The notes: generated by a model not told the origin, from the letters alone. A stretch of 54,530 nt of DNA from Lachnospiraceae bacterium (GCA_024693925.1 JAILKH010000063.1:1-54530), one strand, 5' to 3'; positions 27,047 to 36,945 are shown, numbered from the stretch's first letter. A program made the numbers and translations.

Positions 27047-28051
27047 ATGGTTAATGTAGCAATAGATGTAATGGGTGGAGACAATGCTCCTGTTGAACCG
27101 GTAAAGGGTGCGGTTATTGCTGTAACATCGCAGGACGGTATTAAAGTTTTTCTTTGTGGGAAGAAGGATGTTATAGAGGCTGAGCTGAAAAAATATTCTT
27201 ATCCCAAAGACAGAGTGGAAATCGTAGATGCTTCTGAGGTTATAGATACCGGGGAGCCGCCGGTAATGGCCATTCGTAAGAAGAAAGATTCGTCTATAGT
27301 GAGAGGACTGAATTTAGTTAAAGAGGGAATCTGTGATGCCTTTGTTTCTGCGGGAAGTTCAGGAGCCGTATTGGTAGGCGGACAGGTGATAGTAGGAAGA
27401 ATAAAAGGTGTTGAGAGACCACCGCTTGCCCCCATATTTCCTACAGATAAGGGTATGTCGTTACTTATAGATTGCGGAGCAAATGTTGATGCGAGAGCTT
27501 CTCATCTTGTGCAGTTTGCCAAGATGGGATCAATATATATGGAGCATGTATTGGGAGTTGCCAATCCAAAAGTGGCTATCCTTAATATCGGTGCAGAGGA
27601 AGAAAAAGGTAATATGCTTGTTAAGGAGACTTTTCCTCTGCTTAAGAATTCTCCGGATATAAATTTTATAGGTAGTATAGAAGCTCGGGAAATACCTAAA
27701 GGGGCAGCGGATGTTGTTGTTTGTGAGGCCTTTGCCGGTAATGTGGCTTTAAAAATGTATGAAGGTGTAGGATCGACTATGCTGGGAGCTCTTAAGGAAA
27801 TTTTTACACAGTCTGTATTAACAAAACTGGCATATTTAATGGTCAAGCCGTCCCTTAAGAAAACCCTTAAAAGATTTGATGCCACAGAATACGGAGGCGC
27901 TCCCTTGCTGGGGCTGAACGGATTGGTGGTTAAGACCCACGGTAATGCTACATATAAAGAAATATCTACATCTATAAAACAATGCGTTACCTTTAAGGAA
28001 CAGGAAATTAATAAGAAAATCAATGAAACCATAAATATTCTTGATAAATAA
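27047..28051 (+). CDS. plsX: Phosphate acyltransferase PlsX
   Basis: PlsX makes acyl-phosphate from acyl-ACP, the donor for PlsY. The 334-residue protein opens with the family signature VAIDVMGGDNAP and contains DAFVSAGSSGAVLVGG and DVVVCEAFAGNVALK. I place the start at the ATG at 27047, behind AAGGTGG. Upstream in-frame codons overlap the promoter and are unlikely to be translated. acpP follows after 45 bases, the usual partnership. Confidence 0.96.
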   Translation: MVNVAIDVMGGDNAPVEPVKGAVIAVTSQDGIKVFLCGKKDVIEAELKKYSYPKDRVEIVDASEVIDTGEPPVMAIRKKKDSSIVRGLNLVKEGICDAFVSAGSSGAVLVGGQVIVGRIKGVERPPLAPIFPTDKGMSLLIDCGANVDARASHLVQFAKMGSIYMEHVLGVANPKVAILNIGAEEEKGNMLVKETFPLLKNSPDINFIGSIEAREIPKGAADVVVCEAFAGNVALKMYEGVGSTMLGALKEIFTQSVLTKLAYLMVKPSLKKTLKRFDATEYGGAPLLGLNGLVVKTHGNATYKEISTSIKQCVTFKEQEINKKINETINILDK

Positions 28052-28096
28052 AAGAAATTCAATCATTACATAGTATTGAAAAAGAAGGTGATTTTT

Positions 28097-28327
28097 ATGG
28101 AATTAAACAAATTGAAAAAAATCATAGCGGAAGTTTTGAATGTGGATGAGAATGAAATAACGGAGGATACAAGATTTACCGATGATCTGGGAGCCGATTC
28201 GCTGGATGTATTCCAGATAATTATGGGGATAGAAGAAACCTTTGATGTTGAAATTGCAAATGAAGATGCAGAGAAGATAGTAACGGTGGCGGATGCGGTG
28301 GAGCAGATCAGGAACGCATTGAGTTAA
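28097..28327 (+). CDS. acpP: Acyl carrier protein
   Basis: The 76-residue acidic protein carries growing fatty acids on a phosphopantetheine arm. Ser35 in [10 protein letters not shown] is the attachment site. The ATG at 28097 is preceded by AGAAGGTG. Its neighbours plsX and rnc are those found in many Bacillota. A bidirectional-looking hairpin terminator follows. Confidence 0.96.
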   Translation: MELNKLKKIIAEVLNVDENEITEDTRFTDDLGADSLDVFQIIMGIEETFDVEIANEDAEKIVTVADAVEQIRNALS

Positions 28328-28332
28328 GCATT

Positions 28333-28360
28333 AAAAAATGTGCTTATAGCACATTTTTTT
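28333..28360 (+). terminator. Intrinsic terminator after acpP
   Basis: AAAAAATGTGC-TTATA-GCACATTTTTT forms an 11-pair stem with a five-base loop and ends in a T-run. The A-tract on the 5' side means it could also work on the other strand. Confidence 0.8.
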
Positions 28361-28392
28361 GTCTGTATAGAGACAAATACGGTGGTGTTAAT

Positions 28393-29085
28393 ATGAACAA
28401 GGGTGATGGATATAAGGAACTGCAGGAAATCATAGGATATGATTTTAAAGATGAAAAACTGTTAAAGCAGGCACTAACGCACAGCTCCTATAAGAACGAA
28501 AAACAATATATAAAGGATTATGAGAGACTTGAATTCCTGGGGGATGCGGTACTTGAACTTGCGGTCAGTGATCATATATATAAAGATAATCCCCAAATGA
28601 GGGAGGGAGATATGACTAAAATGCGGGCAGCTATAGTATGTGAGCCTACACTTGCCTACTGTTCGAAGGAGATATCTCTTAAAAATTTTATACTGCTTGG
28701 AAAAGGTGAAGAAAAAACCGGAGGCAGGAAAAGAGAATCCATTATTTCCGATGTTTTTGAAGCTTTGATAGGAGCTATTTATATAGATGGCGGTAAAGAA
28801 AAGGCCTTTGAATTTGTGGACAGATATGTTTTAACAGATTACAGGAATAAAATAGAATTTACCGATTCAAAGACAACCTTACAGGAACGGGTTCAGGAGA
28901 TAGGAAAGGAAATTGAATATGTTCTGGTTGAAGAAAAGGGACCTGATCATAATAAACGATATACCGTAAATGTTATTATAGGAAATGTTGTTTACGGTAA
29001 AGGTGAGGGAAGCAGTAAAAAAAGGGCAGAACAGAGGGCTGCCTATGAAGCATTAAAGAAGTTTAATGATAATGACAGAGCGTAA
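28393..29085 (+). CDS. rnc: Ribonuclease III
   Basis: RNase III cuts double-stranded RNA, including rRNA precursors. The 230-residue protein has the catalytic signature ERLEFLGDAVLEL (near residue 44) with the metal-binding acidic residues, and a second acidic site in SDVFEALIGAIYID. A C-terminal double-stranded RNA-binding domain runs from about residue 155. It is the first gene of rnc-smc-ftsY, an order conserved in Bacillota. Confidence 0.97.
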   Translation: MNKGDGYKELQEIIGYDFKDEKLLKQALTHSSYKNEKQYIKDYERLEFLGDAVLELAVSDHIYKDNPQMREGDMTKMRAAIVCEPTLAYCSKEISLKNFILLGKGEEKTGGRKRESIISDVFEALIGAIYIDGGKEKAFEFVDRYVLTDYRNKIEFTDSKTTLQERVQEIGKEIEYVLVEEKGPDHNKRYTVNVIIGNVVYGKGEGSSKKRAEQRAAYEALKKFNDNDRA

Positions 29086-29098
29086 AACGGAGTGAATA

Positions 29099-32000
29099 AT
29101 GTATTTAAAAAGTGTTGAGATACATGGCTTTAAGTCATTCGCCAATAAAATAGTGTTTAATTTTCATAATGGGATTACGGGGATTGTTGGCCCTAACGGA
29201 AGCGGAAAAAGTAATGTAGCGGATGCTGTAAGATGGGTATTGGGTGAACAAAGTGCAAAACAGTTGCGCGGTGCGAATATGCAGGATGTTATTTTTTCGG
29301 GTACGCAGATGAGGAAACCAATGGGTTTTGCTTATGTTGCGATAACTCTTGATAATTCCGATCATAAGCTGGCTATAGATTATGAAGAGGTAACCGTATC
29401 AAGAAGAGTATACCGTTCCGGTGAAAGCGAGTATCTTATTAACGGAACAGTATGCAGACTTAAAGATGTTTATGAGATGTTTTACGATACCGGAATAGGT
29501 AAGGAAGGATATTCTATAATCGGTCAGGGACAGATCGATAAGATATTAAGCGGTAAACCTGAAGAGCGAAGGGAATTGTTTGATGAGGCTGCAGGAATTG
29601 TAAAGTTTAAAAAACGTAAGGTTACCGCATTAAAAAAACTGGCTGATGAGCAGGCCAATCTTGTCAGGGTAAATGATATTCTTGCCGAGAAAGAAAAGAG
29701 AGTTGAACCTCTTGGAAAGCAGAGTAAGATCGCAAAGGAATATCTGAGCAAAAAAGAAGAGTTAAAGAATTTGGATGTGAATCTTTTCCTGTTGGATTCA
29801 TCAAGGTCCGAGGTAGCTCTTGATGAGTTGTCGAAAAAGCTTGATATTGCCAATGATGATCTGGCCGAGAATAACGGAAAATATGAAAGTATAAAGCTTG
29901 AATACGGTAAGGTAGAAGAGCAGATAAAGGAGCTTGACGAGAAGATTGAAGAGAAAAGAAAAGAACTTTCGGAGGGGGCACTTAAAAAGGAAAGACTTGA
30001 AAATCAGATCACATTGAACAAAGAAAAGATTAATTCGGCCGGGATGAATAAGACCCACTATAATGAACAAAAAGAATCTTTAAATAATCGTTTGAAAATC
30101 CAAACGGAAGAAAAGATTCAATACGATCATGCAAAAGAAACTATAGATACCGAGTTAAGTGAGTATATAGAATCCAGAAATCTGGCAGCGGGAGAGCTTG
30201 AAAAGATTCAGTCAAGAATAGAGGAATTAAACAAGGCTGTAGAAGACAATAAAAATGTCATTATCAAAATGCTTAATGAAAGGGCCGTAATAAAAGCCGA
30301 TCTTACCAGGTTTGACACAATGCTTGAACAGGCAAAGATACATAGGGCAGAAGTGCAGAGCCGGCTTTTGCGAGCCAAATCGGAAGAAAAAGAGCAGAAT
30401 GATGAACTTAAAAAATTATATACCGAACTCAATGATATTAATGCAGTTATTTTGAAAACGGATCAGGAAAGGGAGGTCCTTGAAGAACAGCTGCAGCAAT
30501 TTAAAAATTTTCTTCTTGAGAGTGATGGTAAGCTTTCCCAGGCGCAGATAGCTTATCATAAGGAGAAATCCCGCCTGGATGCCATGAAAAATATTGCGGA
30601 GCGCTATGACGGTTATGGCGGAAGCATTAAAAAAGTAATGGAACAAAAAGAGGATAATAAGGGGATAATAGGAGTTGTTGCCGATATTATTGATGTTGAC
30701 AGGGAGTATGAAACAGCTATAGAAACAGCGCTGGGAGGAAATATCCAGAATATAGTAACCGAAGATGAAAATGTAGCAAAAAAAATGATACGTTTTCTTA
30801 AAGAAACTAAGGGTGGTCGTGCAACCTTTCTTCCGTTGACAAGTGTAAGAGACAGAGGTGAGTTTAATAAGCCGGAGGTCAGGGAGGAGAAAGGTTTTAT
30901 CGGTATGGCTTCCGAACTTGTGCGTACAGATAAGAAGTACAGTGATGTGATCGGACAGTTATTGGGAGCTATAATTGTAGCGGATCATGTGGATAATGCA
31001 CTTGCCATGGCAAAGAAGTATAATTATCTGCTCAGGATAGTGACCCTTGAAGGAGAATATCTGACTCCCGGAGGAGCTCTTGCGGGTGGTGCATTTAAGA
31101 ATTCCAGTAATCTTCTGGGGCGTAAGAGAGAGATAGATGAGCTTGAAAAAAAGGTAAAGGAATCTTTGAAAAACATTGATCATATAATGGATGAGATAGA
31201 AGATACCAAAGAAAAGAGGAGATCTGTACGTAAGAAAATAGAAGAATTACAGGAAGGCCTTCAGGAACAGTATATTAAACAGAATACAGCCCAAATGAGT
31301 GTTGACAGGGCCGAAAAATTAAAAAAAGATACCTTGAACGGTTATGAGCAGCTGCAGAATGACAATAAGGAAGTTGAAAGGCAGGTGGCTGATATAAATG
31401 CCGGAAAGGATGAGACCGGTATCAAGTTACGTGAGTCCGAAAAAACAGAAAAGGATCTTCAGGAGAGTATTCTTAAGTATGGTGAGGAACTTGACCGGCT
31501 GAGAAATACAGAATCTGAAAAGGTGATAAAGGTTACAGATATCGATCTTAAGATCACTTCCCTTAAAAGAGATGCAGAGCATGCAGATTCCAATGTTTTG
31601 CGTACCAATGAAGAAATACAGCGTTTAAATGCGGAAATTGAAGAAATTGATCGTAAAATAAAGGCTGAAGAAGAAGAAATACAGATAAGGCGTGACAATA
31701 TAACGGAAATTCAAAAGACTCTGGCAGCATCTTCGGATACCAAGGATATTGATGAAGAGTTTATGAAAGATGCAATAAGCAGGAAAGAGGAACTTACACA
31801 TAAACAAAAATCCTTCTTTGAAGCAACCGATGAACTTACTAAAAATATTAATTCCCTTGATAAAGAGGTTATGCGTCTGACTAATCAAAAAGAGCGTATA
31901 GAGGAAGAACAGGAAAAGCTGGTGAGCTATATGTGGAATGAATATGAGCTTACCCTTTCAAATGCAGTTTCGTTAAAAGACGAGAAATATAATGACGCTT

Positions 32001-32659
32001 CCGCATTGCGAAGATCAATAAGGGAACTGCGGGATTCCATCAAAGCTTTGGGAGATGTAAATGTTAATGCTATAGAAGAGTACAAGAATCTCATGGAAGA
32101 GTATGAGTTTCTTAAAGGTCAGCATGATGATCTTGTGGAGGCGGAGAAGACCCTTACCGGAATAGTTGAAGAACTTGATGAAGCAATGAGAAAACAGTTT
32201 GCCGAGAAATTCAAAGATATTGCGTCAGAGTTTGATAAAGTGTTTAAGGATATGTTCGGGGGTGGTAAAGGAAGCCTGGAGTTGCAGGAAGAGGAAGACA
32301 TTCTTGAAGCCGGGATCAGGATAATAGCTCAGCCACCCGGGAAAAAACTTCAGAATATGATGCAACTTTCGGGTGGAGAAAAGGCTCTTACGGCTATTGC
32401 ACTTTTGTTTGCCATCCAGAATCTTAAACCTTCGCCATTCTGCCTGCTGGATGAAATAGAAGCGGCCTTGGATGAGTCCAATGTGGGCAGGTTTGCCGGA
32501 TACCTTCATAAGCTGACAAAACATACGCAGTTTATTGTTATCACTCACAGGAGGGGGACAATGGAGCAGGCGGACAGACTTTACGGGATTACCATGCAGG
32601 AAAAGGGTATATCTACTCTTGTATCGGTTAATCTTATAGATAAGGATCTTGATGATTGA
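29099..32659 (+). CDS. smc: Chromosome segregation ATPase SMC
   Basis: SMC is the core of the bacterial condensin that organises and segregates the chromosome. The 1186-residue protein has the Walker A GPNGSGKSN (residues 32-40). Two long coiled coils (about 170-500 and 670-1020) flank a glycine-rich hinge near 520-660. The C-terminal head has LSGGEKALTAIALLFA and the Walker B CLLDEIEAALDE. Its partners ScpA and ScpB are encoded at 51592-53021 in the same window. Confidence 0.97.
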   Translation: MYLKSVEIHGFKSFANKIVFNFHNGITGIVGPNGSGKSNVADAVRWVLGEQSAKQLRGANMQDVIFSGTQMRKPMGFAYVAITLDNSDHKLAIDYEEVTVSRRVYRSGESEYLINGTVCRLKDVYEMFYDTGIGKEGYSIIGQGQIDKILSGKPEERRELFDEAAGIVKFKKRKVTALKKLADEQANLVRVNDILAEKEKRVEPLGKQSKIAKEYLSKKEELKNLDVNLFLLDSSRSEVALDELSKKLDIANDDLAENNGKYESIKLEYGKVEEQIKELDEKIEEKRKELSEGALKKERLENQITLNKEKINSAGMNKTHYNEQKESLNNRLKIQTEEKIQYDHAKETIDTELSEYIESRNLAAGELEKIQSRIEELNKAVEDNKNVIIKMLNERAVIKADLTRFDTMLEQAKIHRAEVQSRLLRAKSEEKEQNDELKKLYTELNDINAVILKTDQEREVLEEQLQQFKNFLLESDGKLSQAQIAYHKEKSRLDAMKNIAERYDGYGGSIKKVMEQKEDNKGIIGVVADIIDVDREYETAIETALGGNIQNIVTEDENVAKKMIRFLKETKGGRATFLPLTSVRDRGEFNKPEVREEKGFIGMASELVRTDKKYSDVIGQLLGAIIVADHVDNALAMAKKYNYLLRIVTLEGEYLTPGGALAGGAFKNSSNLLGRKREIDELEKKVKESLKNIDHIMDEIEDTKEKRRSVRKKIEELQEGLQEQYIKQNTAQMSVDRAEKLKKDTLNGYEQLQNDNKEVERQVADINAGKDETGIKLRESEKTEKDLQESILKYGEELDRLRNTESEKVIKVTDIDLKITSLKRDAEHADSNVLRTNEEIQRLNAEIEEIDRKIKAEEEEIQIRRDNITEIQKTLAASSDTKDIDEEFMKDAISRKEELTHKQKSFFEATDELTKNINSLDKEVMRLTNQKERIEEEQEKLVSYMWNEYELTLSNAVSLKDEKYNDASALRRSIRELRDSIKALGDVNVNAIEEYKNLMEEYEFLKGQHDDLVEAEKTLTGIVEELDEAMRKQFAEKFKDIASEFDKVFKDMFGGGKGSLELQEEEDILEAGIRIIAQPPGKKLQNMMQLSGGEKALTAIALLFAIQNLKPSPFCLLDEIEAALDESNVGRFAGYLHKLTKHTQFIVITHRRGTMEQADRLYGITMQEKGISTLVSVNLIDKDLDD

Positions 32660-32690
32660 TACAACAGGTTGTTTTAAACAGGAGATTAGA

Positions 32691-33596
32691 ATGGGTTTTT
32701 TTGATAAGTTAAAAAACGGATTGACTAAAACGAGAGAAAACATAGCAAAAAGCTTTGATAATGTATTTACCAAAAGTGAAGTGGATGAAGATTTCTATGA
32801 TGAACTTGAAGAAATACTTATTATGAGTGATATGGGTGTTTCCACTACGGAAAATATACTTGATGATCTGAGAGCGAAAGTACGGTCACAGCATATAAAG
32901 ACTACGGAAGAATGCAGAAATGTGCTTAAGGATTCCATAAAGGAGCAGATGAGGGTAGAAGAAACGGCTTATGATTTTGAAAAAGGTAAAGCGGTGATCC
33001 TCGTTATAGGAGTAAATGGTGTCGGTAAGACAACAAGCATAGGTAAACTGGCTGCTATATATAAAAAAGAAGGAAAAAAGGTTGTTATGGCAGCGGCCGA
33101 TACCTTCAGGGCGGCAGCAGGTGAACAGCTTTCGGAATGGGCCAATCGTGCCGGAGTGGATATAATAAAAGGTACGGAAGGACAGGATCCGGCATCTGTG
33201 GTTTTTGATGCCTTAAGATCGGCCAGAGCCAAGAATGCGGATATACTTATATGTGATACTGCAGGACGTTTGCATAATAAGAAAAATCTTATGGAAGAAC
33301 TTAAGAAGATACACAGGATAATTGATAAAGAATATCCGGAGGCGGCCAGGGAAACCCTGGTTGTTATAGATGGGACTACAGGACAAAATGCTCTGGTACA
33401 GGCCAGAGAATTTCATGAAGCTGCTGAAGCTACGGGGATCATAATGACCAAGCTTGACGGGACTGCCAAAGGAGGAATTGCCGTCGCAGTACAAAGTGAA
33501 TTGAATATACCTGTAAAATACATTGGCGTGGGCGAAGGAATAGATGATTTTGAGAGATTTGATCCTGATTCCTTTGTAGATGCAATGTTTGAATAG
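32691..33596 (+). CDS. ftsY: Signal recognition particle receptor FtsY
   Basis: FtsY is the membrane-associated SRP receptor GTPase that docks ribosome-nascent chain complexes at the translocon. The 301-residue protein has a short N-domain and the G-domain motifs GVNGVGKTTSIGKLA, DTFRAAAGEQL, DTAGR, TKLDGTAKGG and GVGEGIDD. It lacks the long acidic A domain of enterobacteria, as is usual in Bacillota. The ATG at 32691 follows AGGAGA; upstream in-frame codons overlap smc. Its partner Ffh is encoded at 35259. Confidence 0.96.
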   Translation: MGFFDKLKNGLTKTRENIAKSFDNVFTKSEVDEDFYDELEEILIMSDMGVSTTENILDDLRAKVRSQHIKTTEECRNVLKDSIKEQMRVEETAYDFEKGKAVILVIGVNGVGKTTSIGKLAAIYKKEGKKVVMAAADTFRAAAGEQLSEWANRAGVDIIKGTEGQDPASVVFDALRSARAKNADILICDTAGRLHNKKNLMEELKKIHRIIDKEYPEAARETLVVIDGTTGQNALVQAREFHEAAEATGIIMTKLDGTAKGGIAVAVQSELNIPVKYIGVGEGIDDFERFDPDSFVDAMFE

Positions 33597-33618
33597 GTGA
33601 TGATATAAGGAGGATAAA

Positions 33619-34830
33619 ATGTTAACATTGGAAAAGTTTGAGGAAGCCAGTGAGATAGTAAAAAAGGTTACCTTTGAAACTAAACTTGTATACAGCAGTT
33701 ACTTAAGTCAGAATACGGGGAATAAAGTGTATCTGAAACCCGAAAATATGCAGATGACGGGAGCATATAAGCTAAGGGGAGCATATTATAAAATGAGTAC
33801 CCTTTCGGAAGAAGAAAGGTCGAGAGGTATAATCACCGCCTCTGCCGGCAATCATGCTCAGGGGGTTGCATACGCGGCTAAGGAATATGGCTGTAAAGCG
33901 GTTATAGTGATGCCTACAACTACACCGTTAATAAAAGTAAACAGAACCAAGAGCTATGGTGCACAGGTTGTTTTGTTCGGAGATGTTTATGATGAAGCCT
34001 GCACCGAAGCTTTAAGACTTGCAGAGGAAAACGGATATACGTTTATACATCCTTTTGATGATCCGGTGGTTGCGACCGGTCAGGGATCCATAGCAATGGA
34101 GATATTTAAGGAACTTCCGCTGGTTGACTATATTCTTGTGCCCATAGGCGGAGGCGGATTGGCAGCAGGGGTTTCGACCCTTGCAAAATTGATGAATCCG
34201 AAGATACGGGTAATAGGAGTTGAACCTGAGGGCGCAGCTTGTATGAAGGCTTCCTTGGAAGCGGGTAAGGTAGTTACCCTTGACAGTGTTAATACGATAG
34301 CTGACGGTACGGCGGTAAAGACTCCCGGAAGTGAGATATTCCCCTATATTCAGCAGAACCTGGATGACATTATCACGGTTCCCGACGAGGATGTTATAGT
34401 ATCCTTCCTGGATATGGTTGAAAATCACAAAATGATAGTGGAAAATTCCGGATTGCTTACGGTTGCAGCCCTTAAACAGTTGGATTGTAAAGGTAAGAAG
34501 GTGGTTGCAATATTGAGTGGTGGAAATATGGACGTTATAACCATGTCTTCCGTGGTTCAGCAGGGCCTTATAATGAGAGACAGAATATTTACGGTATCTG
34601 TGCTGCTGCCGGATAAACCCGGTGAATTGTCAAGAGTTGCGGAGGTTATAGCAAAACAAAACGGAAATGTAATAAAGCTTGAACATAACCAGTTTGTATC
34701 TACGAACCGTAATGCCGCAGTAGAACTTCGAATAACACTGGAAGCTTTCGGAACCGAGCATAAGAAGGAGATAATGGATGCATTAAATGTTGGGGGATAC
34801 AGACCTAAGATAGTCAGGACGAGCGTTTAA
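33619..34830 (+). CDS. ilvA: Threonine ammonia-lyase with C-terminal ACT domain
   Basis: The enzyme deaminates threonine to 2-oxobutyrate using pyridoxal phosphate. The 403-residue protein has the PLP lysine Lys51 in TGAYKLRGA, the glycine-rich PIGGGGLAAG loop near residue 174, and an ACT domain from about residue 325 (SVLLPDKPGELSRV). The length and single ACT domain fit the shorter form, so it may be regulated differently from the long isoleucine-sensitive enzyme; whether it is biosynthetic or catabolic cannot be decided. No ilv genes lie nearby. A terminator follows. Confidence 0.92.
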   Translation: MLTLEKFEEASEIVKKVTFETKLVYSSYLSQNTGNKVYLKPENMQMTGAYKLRGAYYKMSTLSEEERSRGIITASAGNHAQGVAYAAKEYGCKAVIVMPTTTPLIKVNRTKSYGAQVVLFGDVYDEACTEALRLAEENGYTFIHPFDDPVVATGQGSIAMEIFKELPLVDYILVPIGGGGLAAGVSTLAKLMNPKIRVIGVEPEGAACMKASLEAGKVVTLDSVNTIADGTAVKTPGSEIFPYIQQNLDDIITVPDEDVIVSFLDMVENHKMIVENSGLLTVAALKQLDCKGKKVVAILSGGNMDVITMSSVVQQGLIMRDRIFTVSVLLPDKPGELSRVAEVIAKQNGNVIKLEHNQFVSTNRNAAVELRITLEAFGTEHKKEIMDALNVGGYRPKIVRTSV

Positions 34831-34851
34831 TAATATTTTTAATCAATATCG

Positions 34852-34892
34852 CAGGGTGTAAAGAAAAAAAGCTTGACACCCTGTGTTTTTTT
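34852..34892 (+). terminator. Terminator after ilvA
   Basis: CAGGGTGT (34852-34859) and ACACCCTG (34876-34883) form an eight-pair stem around a 16-base A-rich loop, followed by TGTTTTTTT. Its 3' arm overlaps the ylxM -35 element. Confidence 0.75.
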
Positions 34893-34901
34893 ATGTATCA
34901 T
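34873..34901 (+). promoter_or_regulatory. ylxM-ffh promoter inside the ilvA terminator
   Basis: TTGACA at 34873-34878 and TATCAT at 34896-34901 are spaced by 17 bases. The -35 shares bases with the terminator's 3' arm. The start codon of ylxM is 26 bases downstream. Confidence 0.7.
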
Positions 34902-34926
34902 ATCAAATGTTGTGAGGAATTAAGCG

Positions 34927-35259
34927 ATGGAACGTATTGTTGAACAGAATCTTTTATATGATTTTTACGGAGATTTACTCACTGATCATCAAAAACGAAT
35001 ATATGAAAGAGCAGTATTTGAGGACCTGTCTCTGAAGGAATTATCGGAGGAATACGGTATTACAAGACAGGGGGTTCATGATCTTATTAAACGCTGTGAT
35101 AAAATATTGAACGAATATGAGAATAAACTTCACATGGTGGAGAGATTTACCAGGATCAAAGCCTTTGTAAAGGATATTGACAGTAAAGCCGAAACAATGG
35201 AAGGCAGCATGGCAGAAGATATACATAAGCTGTGCAGGGAGATAATGGAGAGCTTATAA
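34927..35259 (+). CDS. ylxM: YlxM/p13 family helix-turn-helix protein
   Basis: The 110-residue protein resembles region 4 of sigma factors, with the helix-turn-helix around LSLKELSEEYGITRQGVHDLIKR (first part near residue 32). The family is nearly always encoded just before ffh in Bacillota and has been linked to signal recognition particle function. Its stop codon overlaps the ffh start as TAATG, so the two are translationally coupled. Confidence 0.9.
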   Translation: MERIVEQNLLYDFYGDLLTDHQKRIYERAVFEDLSLKELSEEYGITRQGVHDLIKRCDKILNEYENKLHMVERFTRIKAFVKDIDSKAETMEGSMAEDIHKLCREIMESL

Positions 35260-36614
35260 TGGCATTTGAAAGTTTAACGGAAAAACTTCAGAATGTTTTT
35301 AAGAGTTTGAGAAGCAAAGGCCGACTTACCGAAGAGGATGTAAAGATAGCTCTTAAAGAGGTAAAGCTGGCTCTTCTTGAGGCGGATGTAAACTTTAAAG
35401 TAGTAAAGCAATTTGTTAAATCCGTGGAAGAAAGAGCTGTCGGGCAGGATGTTATGAATGGTCTTAATCCGGGGCAGATGGTTATTAAGATCGTAAATGA
35501 GGAAATGGTTTCCCTTATGGGAAGCGAAAGCACGGAAATAAAGCTGGAACCCGGGAAGGCTGTTACCGTGATTATGATGTGTGGTCTTCAGGGCGCCGGT
35601 AAAACTACTACGGCGGCTAAGATTGCCGGAAAACTCAAGTTAAAAGGAAAGAAATGTTTGCTGGTTGCCGCTGATGTATACAGACCTGCGGCAATAAAGC
35701 AATTAGAGCTTAATGCATCGAAGCAGGAAGTTGATTTCTTCTCCATGGGGGATAAGAATTCGCCGGTTGATATCAGTAAGGCTGCCATAGAACACGCTAA
35801 TAAGAACGGTCATAATGTTGTATTTATAGATACTGCAGGTCGTCTTCAGATAGATGAAGACATGATGCGGGAGCTTCAGGATATTAAAAGTAATATTACA
35901 GTGCATCAGACCCTGCTTGTGGTTGATGCCATGACAGGTCAGGAAGCAGTAAATGTTGCCAAAACCTTTGATGAAAAGATCGGAGTCGATGGTGTTATTC
36001 TCTCCAAGATGGATGGTGATGCCAGAGGCGGTGCGGCGCTTTCGGTAAAAGCGGTCACCGGGAAACCCATTATATATGTGGGTATGGGAGAAAAGTTGTC
36101 TGATCTTGAGCAGTTTTATCCGGACAGGATGGCAAGCCGTATCCTGGGAATGGGAGATGTTCTTACGCTTATTGAAAAAGCGGAGGCTGCTCTTGATATA
36201 GATGAGGATAAGGAAAAGGAAATAACCCGGAAACTCAAAAAAGGTAAGTTTGATTTTGAAGATTACCTTGAGAGCATGAATCAAATGAAAAAAATGGGTG
36301 GGTTATCAGGTATCCTGGGGATGATGCCCGGACTTGGAATGGGTATTAAAAATCAGGATCTTGAGAATGCCATCGATGAGAAGAAAATGGCACGGACAGA
36401 AGCTATTGTTTTGTCAATGACTAAGAAAGAAAGACAAAATCCCGATATCCTTAATCCTTCCAGAAAACACAGGATAGCTAAAGGAGCGGGGGTGGACATT
36501 TCGGAAGTTAACAGACTGGTTAAGCAGTTTGAGCAGTCTAAGAAGATGATGAAACAGCTTCCCGGAATGATGAACGGAATGGGTAAAAAGGGACGTTTTA
36601 AGTTGCCCTTTTAA
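35259..36614 (+). CDS. ffh: Signal recognition particle protein Ffh
   Basis: Ffh binds signal sequences and 4.5S/6S RNA and delivers nascent membrane proteins to FtsY. The 451-residue protein has an N domain and the G-domain motifs GLQGAGKTTTAAKIA, DVYRPAA, DTAGR, SKMDGDARGG and GMGEKL. The methionine-rich M domain runs from about residue 330 (GGLSGILGMMPGLGMG and MMKQLPGMMNGMG). I start at the ATG at 35259, where TAATG links it to ylxM; an earlier in-frame start would overlap ylxM. Confidence 0.97.
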   Translation: MAFESLTEKLQNVFKSLRSKGRLTEEDVKIALKEVKLALLEADVNFKVVKQFVKSVEERAVGQDVMNGLNPGQMVIKIVNEEMVSLMGSESTEIKLEPGKAVTVIMMCGLQGAGKTTTAAKIAGKLKLKGKKCLLVAADVYRPAAIKQLELNASKQEVDFFSMGDKNSPVDISKAAIEHANKNGHNVVFIDTAGRLQIDEDMMRELQDIKSNITVHQTLLVVDAMTGQEAVNVAKTFDEKIGVDGVILSKMDGDARGGAALSVKAVTGKPIIYVGMGEKLSDLEQFYPDRMASRILGMGDVLTLIEKAEAALDIDEDKEKEITRKLKKGKFDFEDYLESMNQMKKMGGLSGILGMMPGLGMGIKNQDLENAIDEKKMARTEAIVLSMTKKERQNPDILNPSRKHRIAKGAGVDISEVNRLVKQFEQSKKMMKQLPGMMNGMGKKGRFKLPF

Positions 36615-36635
36615 TAAATTATGGAGGTGAAAGAG

Positions 36636-36881
36636 ATGGCAGTAAAGATCAGATTACGCAGAATGGGACAGAAGAAGGCACCTTACTATAGAATAATAGT
36701 TGCGGATGCAAGATCTCCTCGTGATGGAAGATTTATTGAGGAAATCGGATTATATGATCCCAATACTGAGCCGAGTACCGTTAAAGTAAATGAAGAACTT
36801 GCTAAGAAGTGGTTATCAAACGGAGCTCAGCCTACCGAGGTAGTAAGCAGAATTTTCAAAAATGCCGGAATATCTAAATAA
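36636..36881 (+). CDS. rpsP: Ribosomal protein bS16
   Basis: The 81-residue 30S subunit protein begins [20 protein letters not shown] and contains [16 protein letters not shown], both highly conserved. The ATG at 36636 follows GGAGGTGA. It lies 21 bases after ffh in the conserved ffh-rpsP-khpA-rimM cluster. Confidence 0.97.
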   Translation: MAVKIRLRRMGQKKAPYYRIIVADARSPRDGRFIEEIGLYDPNTEPSTVKVNEELAKKWLSNGAQPTEVVSRIFKNAGISK

Positions 36882-36912
36882 TATAACGCGATTGGTGAAG
36901 ATGAAGGATCGT

Positions 36913-36945
36913 CATAAGAATAGTCGGGCATTATTTATTCTTATG
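36913..36945 (+). other. Hairpin between rpsP and khpA
   Basis: CATAAGAATA and TATTCTTATG form a perfect ten-pair stem around a 13-base loop. No T-run follows, so it is more likely an RNA processing or stability element than a terminator, in keeping with the different amounts needed of S16 and KhpA. Confidence 0.5.
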
